From Halorubrum laminariae (lineage in GTDB: Archaea; Halobacteriota; Halobacteria; Halobacteriales; Haloferacaceae), in contig NZ_JANHDL010000001.1 in NCBI RefSeq assembly GCF_024494655.1, positions 186,001-250,000 of the forward strand: DNA of 64,000 nucleotides, read 5' to 3'. The notes beneath the pieces are model-generated. The model made no database searches, was not told where the DNA came from, and worked only from the letters and a program-made list of their open reading frames with translations. The position numbers and the translations under genes are program-made. Each line of letters opens with the position of its first letter. The stretch's first letter is position 1. Shown here piece after piece: positions 33,913-42,526 of this stretch.

Positions 33913-34371
33913 CTAGGCGAACCCGGGCGTCGCCAGCAGTCCGGCGGTGACGAGGAGGAGGACGGAGAGGCCGGCGGCACCGTAGAAGAACGGTTTTGCG
34001 TCGCGGGCGGGTTCGCGGAGCTTGCCCGTGTCGACGCCGGAGAGGAGCTTTCCGCTCGCGACTTCGACGAGGCCGGTGATAACGAACCACAGGACCAGCA
34101 TCGTCAACACGAGGTGACCGCGACCGCTGCCCGTGAGCGATTCGACCGTGTACAGCGTGCCGGCCATGTGGCCGCCGGTGGCGAGAAACGCCACCGCGGC
34201 GAACCGGGTGATCCACCTGAGTCGTCCGACGATGCCGGCGAGCGCGTCGCCGCCGATGTCGCCGCGGAGCGCCGACGGGAGCACGGCGAGCGACACGAAC
34301 AACACGCTGCCGGTCCACAGGACCGCGAAGCCGACGTGGACCGACCACATGACGGGATTGAGCGCCTCCAT
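33913..34371 (-). CDS. small four-helix membrane protein (CopD-like)
   Basis: The 152-residue protein has four hydrophobic segments: H-V-G-F-A-V-L-W-T-G-S-V-L near residue 12, R-W-I-T-R-F-A-A-V-A-F-L-A, L-V-L-T-M-L-V-L-W-F-V-I-T, and the last L-S-V-L-L-L-V-T-A-G-L-L. A His near residue 12 and Trp-Thr-Gly in helix 1 recall the CopD/DUF2269-type four-helix family, which I cannot confirm. ATG at 34371 is chosen because a TATATAAG box on the minus strand (about 34396-34404) sits about 28 bases upstream. It is divergent from the helix-hairpin-helix gene. Confidence 0.7.
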   Translation of the reverse strand: MEALNPVMWSVHVGFAVLWTGSVLFVSLAVLPSALRGDIGGDALAGIVGRLRWITRFAAVAFLATGGHMAGTLYTVESLTGSGRGHLVLTMLVLWFVITGLVEVASGKLLSGVDTGKLREPARDAKPFFYGAAGLSVLLLVTAGLLATPGFA

Positions 34372-34494
34372 ACCCGTCGAACGCACCGTACGCACTTATA
34401 TATCGGCGAGACCGGATCGACGGGGCGGGTTTCCGACGCCGACCCGGTCTCACGTCGAGTGCTTTTAACTGCGTCACGGTCGTACCCCCGCTCG

Positions 34495-35013
34495 ATGGCC
34501 CTACTCCAGAAGATCAAGGAGGCGCTCGGGTTCGGGAGCGCCCCCGCCGAGCGCGACGAGGCGGACGCCGAAGTGACGGTCGAACACGAGCCGGACGCGG
34601 ACAGCACCGACGCGGCGTCGGACTCGAATGACGGCGACGTGGAGCCGAACTCGGCCGGCGCGAGCGACGGCACGGAGTCGGACGGAGAGCCGGTCGCGAC
34701 CGACACCGACGCCGCCGCCTCGACCGAGTCGCTGGTCGACGAGGACGGCGCGGCCGCCGATCCGGACGAGGCGGCGGAGCCGGCCGAGGCCGCGGACGGA
34801 GCCGACGAGGAGACCGCGGTCGACGACGACGACGCCGGTTCAGGTGTGGAGAACATTACTGGGATCGGCCCAGCGTACGCCGAACGACTGGCGGAGATCG
34901 GCATCGAAACCATCGACGAACTCGCGGCCGCGGACGCCGCGGACATCGCCGAACGGACGAGCGTCGGCGAGACGCGCGCCGCGACGTGGATCGAGCGGGC
35001 AAGCGAGTTCTGA
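34495..35013 (+). CDS. helix-hairpin-helix protein with acidic linker
   Basis: The 172-residue protein starts with a short amphipathic segment (M-A-L-L-Q-K-I-K-E-A-L-G-F), continues as a disordered Asp/Ala/Thr-rich region (20-118), and ends with a helix-hairpin-helix domain (about 120-172: N-I-T-G-I-G-P-A-Y-A-E-R-L, then I-E-T-I-D-E-L-A-A-A-D). This resembles the DNA-binding HhH units of RadA, topoisomerase or ligase accessory regions. It may bind DNA or a protein partner non-specifically. A GCTTTTAAC box lies about 30 bases upstream of ATG. Confidence 0.82.
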   Translation: MALLQKIKEALGFGSAPAERDEADAEVTVEHEPDADSTDAASDSNDGDVEPNSAGASDGTESDGEPVATDTDAAASTESLVDEDGAAADPDEAAEPAEAADGADEETAVDDDDAGSGVENITGIGPAYAERLAEIGIETIDELAAADAADIAERTSVGETRAATWIERASEF

Positions 35014-35087
35014 CCCCCCACTCATACTGAGTCGGCACCGATCGGCGGGACCACAACTGTTTCCTCTCCGCCCCCGAACCGTGTCCC

Positions 35088-36773
35088 ATGCAGCGATCGG
35101 TGCGGACCGACCGGGACCGCTTTCGCGCCGTCGCCGCCGGAGCGCCCGCCGGCGCTCGGGTTCCGGTCGAGTGCCGCGTCACCGTCTCGGATCCGTTCGC
35201 GGCGTACCGACGCGCCCGCGACGGGCCGGGCGGCTTCTTCTATGAAACGACCGGCGGCCAGTCCGGCTGGGGCTACTTCGGCGTCGATCCGGTCGAGCGG
35301 CTCACCGTCTCGGCCAAAGCGGTCGTCGCGAATGCGTCCCCGACCGGCGACTACCGCCGGCCGTCGCCGACGCTCGCGGCCCTCGACGGGCTCGTCGACG
35401 GGGAGTCGCTCGCTCGCGGGGACTGCGAGGTACCCTACCCCTGCGGCGCGTTCGGGTGGCTCTCCTACGATGTCGCGCGCGAACTGGAGTCGTTTCCGGC
35501 GTCGCCGCCCGACGGCCCGGGCGCGGTCGACGACCGCGGGCTCCCGCGGCTCCAAGTGGGCGTCTTCGACCGCGTGGCGGCGTGGGAGTGTCCAGTCGAT
35601 GAATGGAAGGGTCCGACGGGTGACGGCGAGTCGGGCGTCACCCTTCGCGTGACGGCGTGCCCGCGGACGCCGGTCGGGCTCGACGACGCCGAGGCCGACC
35701 GAGACGCGCTCGATGACCTGTTCGACGCGGCGACGGCCCGGGCCACTGACCTGATCGACCGGATCGCCTCCGGCGACGCGGCGGTCGGGTCGGCACCCGC
35801 TCCGAACGCGACGACGGCGACGTTCGAGAGCGACACGGGCCGGGAGGGGTACGCCGACGCGGTTCGGCGGGTGAAGGCGGCGATCCGCGAGGGCGACACG
35901 TTTCAGGCCAACGTCTCACAGCGGCTCCGCGCGCCGGCGGCGGTGCACCCGGTCGACGCCTACGACGCCCTGCGGCGGGTGAATCCGGCCCCGTACTCGG
36001 GGGTGATCGAGTTCGCGGGCGTCGAGCGCGGCGACGCGCGACGCGGCGTCGACCTCGTGAGCGCGAGCCCCGAACTGTTGCTGGAGCGGGTCCCGCACGA
36101 AGACGGCAACGGCGAAAGCGGTGACGCTGACAGCGGAACCGATGACGGCGGGAGCGGGGTTCGGCTGCGCACGGAACCCATCGCTGGGACCCGACCGCGC
36201 GGGGAGACGGAGGAGGCGGACGCGGCGCTGGAGACGGAACTGACCGGCGACGCCAAAGAGCGGGCCGAACACGCCATGCTCGTGGATCTAGAGCGCAACG
36301 ACCTCGGCAAGGTCTCGCGGTTCGGCACGGTCGACGTGACCGAGTATCGCCGCGTCGACCGATACAGCGAGGTGATGCACCTCGTGAGCCTAGTCGAGGG
36401 GGAGGCGCGGTCGGACGTGGGGCTCGCCGACGCGATCGCGGCGTGTTTTCCCGGCGGGACGATCACCGGTGCGCCGAAGCCGAAGACGATGGCGATCATC
36501 GACGAGCTGGAACGGACCCGGCGCGGCCCCTACACGGGGTCGATGCTCGCGGCGGGGTTCGACGGCCGCACCACCCTGAACATCGTGATACGGACGCTGG
36601 TCCGGCACGCGGAGGAGTACCACCTGCGGGTCGGGGCGGGGATCGTCCACGACTCCGAACCGGACGCCGAGTACGACGAGACCCTCGCGAAGGCGCGCGC
36701 GCTCGTGACGGCGATGGACGAGGCGCTCGCGGCCGGCGAGATGACCGTCGATCGACCGGAGGCGGACGGATGA
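35088..36773 (+). CDS. pabB: aminodeoxychorismate synthase component I
   Basis: This enzyme converts chorismate with ammonia to 4-amino-4-deoxychorismate, the precursor of the folate p-aminobenzoate unit. The 561-residue chorismate-binding enzyme has [27 protein letters not shown], and [11 protein letters not shown]. The motif P-I-A-G-T has Ala where E. coli PabB has the Lys that forms a covalent intermediate, so by that residue it resembles TrpE. The PabC-type gene downstream argues for pABA synthesis. It overlaps pabA by ATGA. Confidence 0.88.
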   Translation: MQRSVRTDRDRFRAVAAGAPAGARVPVECRVTVSDPFAAYRRARDGPGGFFYETTGGQSGWGYFGVDPVERLTVSAKAVVANASPTGDYRRPSPTLAALDGLVDGESLARGDCEVPYPCGAFGWLSYDVARELESFPASPPDGPGAVDDRGLPRLQVGVFDRVAAWECPVDEWKGPTGDGESGVTLRVTACPRTPVGLDDAEADRDALDDLFDAATARATDLIDRIASGDAAVGSAPAPNATTATFESDTGREGYADAVRRVKAAIREGDTFQANVSQRLRAPAAVHPVDAYDALRRVNPAPYSGVIEFAGVERGDARRGVDLVSASPELLLERVPHEDGNGESGDADSGTDDGGSGVRLRTEPIAGTRPRGETEEADAALETELTGDAKERAEHAMLVDLERNDLGKVSRFGTVDVTEYRRVDRYSEVMHLVSLVEGEARSDVGLADAIAACFPGGTITGAPKPKTMAIIDELERTRRGPYTGSMLAAGFDGRTTLNIVIRTLVRHAEEYHLRVGAGIVHDSEPDAEYDETLAKARALVTAMDEALAAGEMTVDRPEADG

Positions 36774-37390
36774 CTGACGCGGGCTGGCAGACCGGCGTCG
36801 GCGACCGTGACGCGCGGATCCTCGTGGTCGACAACTACGACTCGTTCGCGTACAACCTCGTCCAGTACGTGGGTGAGGTCGCCGGCGCGGTGACGGTGCG
36901 GCGGAACGACGCGATCGATCTCGCGGGGATCCGGCGGCTCGACCCCGACGGCGTCGTCGTCTCGCCCGGTCCGGGGACGCCGACCGACGCCGGCGTCTCG
37001 ACGGCCGTCTTCGATCTGGACCGCCCCGTCTTCGGCGTCTGTCTGGGTCACCAGGCGATGTGCGCGAGAGGCGGAAGCTGGGTCAGTCACGCGCCCGAGG
37101 TCGTCCACGGGAAACCCTCGACGATCACCCATGACGGTTCGGGCGTGTTCGCCGGACTCCCCGATCGGCTCCGAGTCGGGCGATACCACTCGCTGTGCGT
37201 CAGGCGCGAGGACCTCTCCGACGAACTCGTCGAGACCGCTCGCACCGAGGACGAGCGGTCGGTCGTGATGGGCGTGCGTCACCGCGAGAAGCCACACGTC
37301 GGCGTGCAGTTCCATCCCGAGAGCATCCTGACGCCACGGGGCAAGGCGATGGTCCGGAACTTCGCAGAGGTGTGTGCGGACCGTGCCTGA
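36770..37390 (+). CDS. pabA: aminodeoxychorismate synthase component II (glutamine amidotransferase)
   Basis: This class I glutamine amidotransferase supplies ammonia to PabB. The 206-residue protein shows [11 protein letters not shown] at the start, V-V-S-P-G-P-G-T-P, the nucleophile in G-V-C-L-G-H-Q-A-M, and the His-Glu pair in Q-F-H-P-E-S-I. These complete the Cys-His-Glu triad. About 14 residues precede the conserved core. It is encoded between pabB and pabC with overlaps on both sides, so expression of the three is probably coupled. TrpG is the main alternative, less likely given the context. Confidence 0.92.
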   Translation: MTDAGWQTGVGDRDARILVVDNYDSFAYNLVQYVGEVAGAVTVRRNDAIDLAGIRRLDPDGVVVSPGPGTPTDAGVSTAVFDLDRPVFGVCLGHQAMCARGGSWVSHAPEVVHGKPSTITHDGSGVFAGLPDRLRVGRYHSLCVRREDLSDELVETARTEDERSVVMGVRHREKPHVGVQFHPESILTPRGKAMVRNFAEVCADRA

Positions 37391-38333
37391 CGAGTTGCAG
37401 TACCACGTGGACGGCGACCTCGTCCCGGCCGACGAGGCGACCGTCTCGGTCGAAGATCGCGGATTCGCGTACGGCGACGCCGCCTTCGAAACGCTGCGCG
37501 CCTACGGCGGCGAGGTGTTCCGCTGGGACGCGCACGCGGATCGGCTCGCGGACGCCTGCGAGACGATCGGGCTCGATCACGGCCTCGCGGCGGCAGACCT
37601 GAAGGCACGGATCGACGAGACGCTCGCGGCGAACGACCTCGCGGACGCGTACGTGAAGTGCTCGATCACGAGAGGGGTCCAGCCCGGGACGCTCGACCCG
37701 AAACCCGACGTGGACCCGACCGTCGTCGTGATCGCGAAACCGCTCCCGCGGGGTGGGCTCGGTGCGGAGGGCGGCGACTCGGGGGACGGCGACTCGGGAG
37801 ACGGCGGTTGGGCGGCCGTCTACGACGGTCCGGCGGCGATCCAGACGACGAAGACGCGCAAGCCGTCACCGCGCGCGCTCCCGGCCGACGCGAAGACGCA
37901 CAACTACCTGAACGGGATCTTGGCCCGACTTGAACTCCGTGTGACTGGCGCGGACGAAGCGCTCATGCTCGACCCCGAGGGGAACGTCGCGGAGGGGGCG
38001 ACCTCGAACCTCTTCTTCTCGGACGGCACCGCCCTCAAGACGCCCTCGCTCGACGGCCCGATCCTTCCCGGAATCACGCGAGCGACCGTGATCGAGATCG
38101 CGGAGGGAGAGGGGATCCCCGTCGAGGAAGGGACGTACGCGCCCGACGAGGTTCGAGAGGCGAACGAGGTGTTCCTCACGAACTCGACGTGGGAGGTTCG
38201 GCCCGTTGCGACCGTCGACGGGCTGTCGGCCGGCGGCGACGGAGACGGGACCGCGGGGCCGCTCACAACTCTCATCTCGCGGCTGTTCGACCGGCGGATC
38301 GAGGAGACGCACTACGACGGCGCGCGGCTGTGA
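37383..38333 (+). CDS. pabC: aminodeoxychorismate lyase (class IV aminotransferase family)
   Basis: This PLP enzyme removes pyruvate from aminodeoxychorismate to give p-aminobenzoate. The 316-residue protein has V-S-V-E-D-R-G-F-A-Y-G-D-A-A-F-E-T near the start, the PLP Lys in A-D-A-K-T-H-N-Y-L-N-G, and E-G-A-T-S-N-L-F-F and T-N-S-T-W-E-V-R-P late in the sequence, all typical of the class. A Gly/Asp/Ser insertion sits near residues 120-140. GTG at 37383 (M-P-D-E-L-Q-Y) is preferred; GTG at 37374 would add three residues. Both overlap the end of pabA. Branched-chain aminotransferase is an alternative the context disfavours. Confidence 0.88.
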   Translation: MPDELQYHVDGDLVPADEATVSVEDRGFAYGDAAFETLRAYGGEVFRWDAHADRLADACETIGLDHGLAAADLKARIDETLAANDLADAYVKCSITRGVQPGTLDPKPDVDPTVVVIAKPLPRGGLGAEGGDSGDGDSGDGGWAAVYDGPAAIQTTKTRKPSPRALPADAKTHNYLNGILARLELRVTGADEALMLDPEGNVAEGATSNLFFSDGTALKTPSLDGPILPGITRATVIEIAEGEGIPVEEGTYAPDEVREANEVFLTNSTWEVRPVATVDGLSAGGDGDGTAGPLTTLISRLFDRRIEETHYDGARL

Positions 38334-38410
38334 GGGCGTCAACTGCCTCGGGGTCAAGCCCCGGGGCATCTGCCTTATCGATCCGTGAATCGCGCGGAAG
38401 ACAATCTACT

Positions 38411-38533
38411 GCGGTGGCGCGTGCCGGCGAGCGTCCGACGGGCGCGAGTCGCATGCGCGAGGGAGTCGGTCGCCGGAGCGCAGCGGAGGCGACCGACGAG
38501 GCTGGGGAGGCGTGAGGTGCTGTGCGGTGCGGG
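38411..38533 (+). repeat. dispersed structured element, copy B
   Basis: The clearest of four related elements. It starts GCGGTGGCGCG. Hairpin 1 is GCGTCC-GAC-GGGCGC. Hairpin 2 has a perfect 9-bp stem TCGGTCGCC (38466-38474) and GGCGACCGA (38488-38496). The conserved block CGAGGCTGGGGAGGCGTGAG follows, and the element ends GTGCGGG. The closing helix is CGUGCC/GGCGUG. A box CCTTATC about 38 bases upstream could be its promoter. A segment beyond the end (to about 38566) is also similar to copy A. It lies between pabC and the Rieske gene; nothing else is seen in 38334-38665. Confidence 0.72.
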
Positions 38534-38665
38534 ACGGGACTCGAAGGAGCGGCCAAGGCTTCGGCGGCCCCAGTCAACGTTTCCTTCTCTCACCTCGACC
38601 AGAAACGAACGGCCCCACCTCCGAGCGACCACAGCGTTCAAACCCGCCGGCGGCGACGGCTCGGT

Positions 38666-39136
38666 ATGGACGCGGATCGCCGGATTGTGGCCGTCGAGGA
38701 GGTTCCGGAGGAGAGCACGCTGCTCGTGACGCTTCGACCTGTCGACGCCGACGCGGTCGACGACGGCGAGGGCGACGTGGGCGAGTCCGACGACGGCCGG
38801 CCGGAGGCCGAGGCGATTCTCACGCGGGCGGCCGGCAAGGTGACGGCGTTTCGCAACTACTGTCAACACTGGACCGACGTGCGCCTCGACAAGGACGACG
38901 GCGCGTTCGTCCGCAACGGGGAGGTGTTCTGTCAGAAACACGGCGCGACGTTCGAGGCGGATTCCGGCTACTGCAATTTCGGCCCCTGTGAGGGCGCGGT
39001 CCTCGAAACGGTAGACGTGAGCGTCGACGGCGACGCGGTGTATCTCGCGGACGACGCCTACGAGTTCGTTCGGCTCGGCTCCGCAAAGCGCGACAGCGAC
39101 GCCGGCGACTCGCGGATCGATTTTACGGGGAACTGA
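38666..39136 (+). CDS. Rieske [2Fe-2S] domain protein
   Basis: The 156-residue soluble protein binds a Rieske cluster: C-Q-H-W (Cys and His ligands) about 28 residues before C-Q-K-H-G (second Cys and His). N-Y-C-Q-H-W-T follows the usual strand. There is no N-terminal membrane helix, so it is not a cytochrome bc1 Rieske subunit. It may be an electron carrier for an oxygenase or nitrite reductase-like enzyme; no such partner gene is adjacent. The C-terminus is acidic. ATG at 38666 is chosen, as upstream sequence belongs to the structured-repeat region. Confidence 0.92.
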   Translation: MDADRRIVAVEEVPEESTLLVTLRPVDADAVDDGEGDVGESDDGRPEAEAILTRAAGKVTAFRNYCQHWTDVRLDKDDGAFVRNGEVFCQKHGATFEADSGYCNFGPCEGAVLETVDVSVDGDAVYLADDAYEFVRLGSAKRDSDAGDSRIDFTGN

Positions 39137-39295
39137 CCGCCGCCCTGAAGCTCTCTCGCCTCGAACGTCAGTGAACATCGCAGCGTCCGCAACGTCGCAG
39201 CGAAGATGGCTGCGTGAGCGTCGACGACGGCCCGTGCGTCGCCGAACGGCATTTATCCGGGGCTGGCGTACGTCGTGCCGTAACGGGCCCTCACG

Positions 39296-40492
39296 ATGAA
39301 CCTCAGATCGCTTGCCGGCTCCGGCGCGACCGCCCTCCTTGTCGCCCTCGTCGTCGTCATGCTGATCGGCCAACAGCTGGGTCAGCCGATCCTCCTCGGG
39401 TTCGTGCTCACCGGGAGCATGAACGGCGAGCCGGCCAACATGGCACCCGGCGACGGGTTCGTCGCGGTGCCGCCGTCGATCGCCGGCGACGTGGGCGAGG
39501 GGGACGTGGTGACGTTCGAGGCGAGAGAGCTTCAGGGCGGCGGGCTGACCACCCACCGTATCGTCGGCGAGACCGACGAGGGGTACGTCACGCGCGGCGA
39601 CGCGAACCCGTTCACCGATCAGGACGGCCCGGAGCCGCCGGTTCAGGAGTCGCAGATAGTGTCCGTCGCGCTGCAGTTCGACGGCGAGGTGGTGGTGATC
39701 CCGAAGATCGGTCTCCTCGTCTTGGGGATGCAGGAGGCGTTCTCGGTCGCCGTGTCGGCCCTCAGCGGGGTTCCGGGGCTCGGCGGGCTGGCGGACGGCG
39801 ACGTGGGCACGTCGATGGTCGGCGTCGGGCTGCTGCTTCTGGCCTACAGCATCGTCGCCGAGATAGTCGGCGTCGGGAAGAACGAGCGGTCGGATCGGCC
39901 CGATCGGTCCGAGCGGTCGCGCAGCCGCCGGAGCGAGACGAGCGCGGTCCTCGTGCTCGTCGTCATCCTCCTTCTTATTACCGTGCCGGCGACCGCGAGC
40001 ATGGTCATTCCGTCGGGGACGAACGACATCACGATCGTGAGTTCAGAGACCCCGAGCAGCAATCCGACGGTCATCGAGCGGGGCGGATCGGTGGAGTACA
40101 CATACAACTTCACGAATGACGGGTTTATTCCGCGGATCGCCCTCGTCGAGCCGGCGAGCACGGGCGTCGACGTGAGTGACTCCGCGCTGGTGGCGGCACG
40201 CGGCGAGACCGCTTCGGCGACCGTGACGATCCACGCGCCAAACGAGACCGGCGCGTACGTCAGGTCCGTCGGCGAGTGGCAGTACGTCCGGTTTCTCCCG
40301 GCGTCGGTGATACTCGCGCTCCACGCGATACACCCGTTCGTCGCGGTCGCGGCGATAGACGCCGTCATCGTCGTCGTCGTGACGGCCGTCTACGTCCTCG
40401 CCGTCGGGCTTGAGCCGTTCCGGTTCCGCGACCGCGACCGCGACATCGGGCTGGCCGACCGCGTCCGGCGACGGATTCGTAAGTGGCTGTGA
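39296..40492 (+). CDS. S26B signal peptidase I with a C-terminal membrane domain
   Basis: The 398-residue protein has an N-terminal membrane helix (about 10-26) and a signal peptidase domain with Ser41 in T-G-S-M and His87 in T-T-H-R, the Ser/His pair of archaeal/ER-type peptidases. The Asp at 102 (G-D-A-N) is the conserved acidic residue. Residues 160-398 form an additional part: helix (173-193), Arg/Ser loop, helix (219-236), beta-rich outer domain, and final helix (344-372). Classic archaeal Sec11 is about 150-200 residues, so the extra half is unusual. A CATTTATCC box lies about 45 bases upstream. Confidence 0.9.
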   Translation: MNLRSLAGSGATALLVALVVVMLIGQQLGQPILLGFVLTGSMNGEPANMAPGDGFVAVPPSIAGDVGEGDVVTFEARELQGGGLTTHRIVGETDEGYVTRGDANPFTDQDGPEPPVQESQIVSVALQFDGEVVVIPKIGLLVLGMQEAFSVAVSALSGVPGLGGLADGDVGTSMVGVGLLLLAYSIVAEIVGVGKNERSDRPDRSERSRSRRSETSAVLVLVVILLLITVPATASMVIPSGTNDITIVSSETPSSNPTVIERGGSVEYTYNFTNDGFIPRIALVEPASTGVDVSDSALVAARGETASATVTIHAPNETGAYVRSVGEWQYVRFLPASVILALHAIHPFVAVAAIDAVIVVVVTAVYVLAVGLEPFRFRDRDRDIGLADRVRRRIRKWL

Positions 40493-40521
40493 ACTCGGCC
40501 GCGAGAGTTCCTGTTTCCCGG

Positions 40522-41487
40522 TCACATCCCGGCGATCAGCCGGAGGTTCCAGCCCGTGAGCAACAGTCCGAGTCCGGTCGTCACGACCGGCGGCCAGTAG
40601 TACGAGTACCGGTCGCGGGCCCGGCCACCCTGCACGCTGACCGAGAGCAACACGAGAAAGACGAGGAGTTTCAACACGAGGAATCCGGGGACGCCGACGG
40701 TCGCGAGCAATCCACCGACGACTGGGTTACCCTCGATCAGTCCGGGTACGGCGGCGGTTGCGTACAGGGTCGAGACGATGTCGCCGACCCCGTAGGTGAG
40801 CGCGGCGACGAACCAGAGCGCGTAGAACTCGCGTGTGCGACTGCGGTAGAGGGGCGTCTCGGTGGTGTCCGACGCCCTCGCGGCATGGTTGCCATCCGCG
40901 TCGCCGTCGGCGGTTTCTGTGGTTTCTGTGGTCTCTGCGGTCGCATTTGTGCCGGTTTCCGCTCCGGCCGCGCGCGCCAGTAGCGTGTCGATCTGGCTGC
41001 GGCGGGCGGCGATCTCGCCGGTCAGCTCTTGGTACTGCTCGTCGTCGGTGGCGTCGCGATCGGGTCTGGCCTCGACGCGTCGCAGTCGGGTGACGAGCAA
41101 GAGATATCGCTCGACCGCCGCCTCGGCAGCGCCGTGATCGACGAGGCGGGCGACCGACTCTCGCAGTTCCTCGCGGTTGATCGGCCGGGGGACGTACTCG
41201 TTGACGTCGAGGCCGAGGACGGTCAGCCCGCTCGTGTCACCCGACAGCAGGCCGATCTGACAGCCGGCTCGGCGGGCGCGGATCCGGCCGATAGTCGCGG
41301 CGGGGTCCGGGTCCGCGAGCCCGGCGTCAAGCAGTACAACGTCGACCTCGTCGTCGAGCGCGTCGAGTCCGGACTCGACGTCTCCCGCGACGCGAACCGC
41401 GTACGCGTCGAGCCACGCCGCGTACTCGTCCGCCCGCTCGCGGTCGTCGTCGAGGAGGAGGATGGTGCCGCCGGGGGTGCGAGACAT
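40522..41487 (-). CDS. HalX response regulator fused to a membrane domain
   Basis: The 321-residue protein has a receiver domain (about 6-112) with acidic pocket Asp13/Asp14 and phosphoacceptor Asp54 (V-L-L-D-A-G). The usual lysine of K-P is replaced by Arg101 in V-P-R-P-I. A HalX domain (about 118-172) follows as a helical coiled coil. A Thr/Glu linker with three T-E-T-like repeats leads to a C-terminal domain (about 215-320) with three to four hydrophobic helices similar to the DUF5658-like protein at 916. Signal output is therefore likely at the membrane. ATG at 41487 is preferred to upstream GTGs. Confidence 0.82.
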   Translation of the reverse strand: MSRTPGGTILLLDDDRERADEYAAWLDAYAVRVAGDVESGLDALDDEVDVVLLDAGLADPDPAATIGRIRARRAGCQIGLLSGDTSGLTVLGLDVNEYVPRPINREELRESVARLVDHGAAEAAVERYLLLVTRLRRVEARPDRDATDDEQYQELTGEIAARRSQIDTLLARAAGAETGTNATAETTETTETADGDADGNHAARASDTTETPLYRSRTREFYALWFVAALTYGVGDIVSTLYATAAVPGLIEGNPVVGGLLATVGVPGFLVLKLLVFLVLLSVSVQGGRARDRYSYYWPPVVTTGLGLLLTGWNLRLIAGM

Positions 41488-41638
41488 TCGCACTGTCACG
41501 TCGGACTCGCGGAGGGGTAAGGGTTAGTGTCTCCGTTGGAGCGGACGCGCGAGTATCGCACGCCGTGACGAGCGCGGCGACCCGGTCGATCCCGAAAGGC
41601 TCGTCGCCGGGACCAAGGCGGTCGACGCCGAATTCGGC

Positions 41639-42325
41639 TCACGAGTCCGCGAACAATCCCTCGACGACAGTATCGATCAGCGCATCCTCGACGTCGTCGT
41701 AGGCACCGGCCGGCACGACGGGCGTCTCGCGCGCCTGCGTGACGAAGAGCAGCGACCGCAGGAGCCCGCGGACGATCTCCGGGTCATCTATCCGGAAGTC
41801 GTCGCGGGCGACCCACTCGTCCGGCTGCGGCAACACGCGATCGAAGGCGAGTTCGTCGTCGGTTCCGGCGGTGTCACTTCCGGCGGTATCACTTCCGGCG
41901 CAACCGTTTCCGGTCACCGCGCCGCCTTCGGTTCCGGGCTCGTCGTCGTAGCTCGTGCCGTTCAGCTGCTCGTCGATCCGTCGGATCTCGCCGTCGACGA
42001 ACAGCCGCCGGATCAGCGGGTTCGATCGTACCTGACCAAGCGTCGTCCGCAGGATCGTCTCGGCTTCCGCTCGCGGCGTCTCGACTGCGGCGACCTCGGC
42101 CTCCAGCGTCTTGAACAGCCGCTCCCGCTCCGCGATCAACACGGCGAGGTACAGCGCCTCCTTCGAGTCGAAGAACTGGTAGAACGTGCTCGTCCCGATC
42201 CCGGCTGCGTCAGTCACGTCGCTCACGCGCGTCCGGTCGAACCCGTGCCGCGCGAACAGATTGTGGCCCGCCTCGACCAGCTCTGCGCGGATTCGCTCGC
42301 GGTCCTCCTCGGAAAACCGGGTCAC
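41639..42325 (-). CDS. TetR-family transcriptional regulator
   Basis: The 228-residue protein has the N-terminal TetR DNA-binding domain: helix 1 E-E-D-R-E-R-I-R-A-E-L, then G-H-N-L-F-A-R-H-G-F-D, and the recognition part I-G-T-S-T-F-Y-Q-F-F. The C-terminal ligand domain contains a Gly/Ser/Asp loop with three S-D-T-A-G-type repeats. GTG at 42325 begins V-T-R-F-S-E-E-D, the normal TetR start; the longer frame to 42448 would cross the intergenic operator. It is divergent from the secreted protein and RND transporter genes, which it probably represses together with its own gene. Confidence 0.93.
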   Translation of the reverse strand: MTRFSEEDRERIRAELVEAGHNLFARHGFDRTRVSDVTDAAGIGTSTFYQFFDSKEALYLAVLIAERERLFKTLEAEVAAVETPRAEAETILRTTLGQVRSNPLIRRLFVDGEIRRIDEQLNGTSYDDEPGTEGGAVTGNGCAGSDTAGSDTAGTDDELAFDRVLPQPDEWVARDDFRIDDPEIVRGLLRSLLFVTQARETPVVPAGAYDDVEDALIDTVVEGLFADS

Positions 42326-42400
42326 GGTACGACCCCGCACGCGAGCGGCTGACCCGGTTCGAACTTTCGGTCTCTCGGCTCCATACCGGCTATGCGATTC

Positions 42401-42427
42401 CACGAACGAAATATTTATTGATTCGTG
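42401..42427. promoter_or_regulatory. probable TetR operator overlapping a TATA box
   Basis: CACGAA (42401-42406) and TTCGTG (42422-42427) form an inverted repeat separated by 15 bases. The AT-rich core ATATTTATT (42411-42419) between them is a TATA-like box. The site is 76 bases before the regulator start and 100 bases before the secreted protein start. Binding of the adjacent TetR-like protein here would block transcription. The exact half-site length is not known; this is an inference from position and symmetry. Confidence 0.6.
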
Positions 42428-42526
42428 AACCGAGCTTCGAGTGTGCAACGATTCAGTCTCCTGCTGGCAGATTGCCGCCCTCTCACCGTGTTCCAGACGA
42501 TCGCAGCCGCGGCCGAGAGGTAGCGA

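Noticed and set aside
33734..33916. Small frame running through structured element A, with a protein-like end
   Set aside because: The start lies within the repeated element and the rest has no promoter or family match. The end may be chance or a relic.
41500..41638. Coding-like codons downstream of the tetR stop
   Set aside because: Both strands can be read, no start codon and promoter combination fits, and composition bias explains it.
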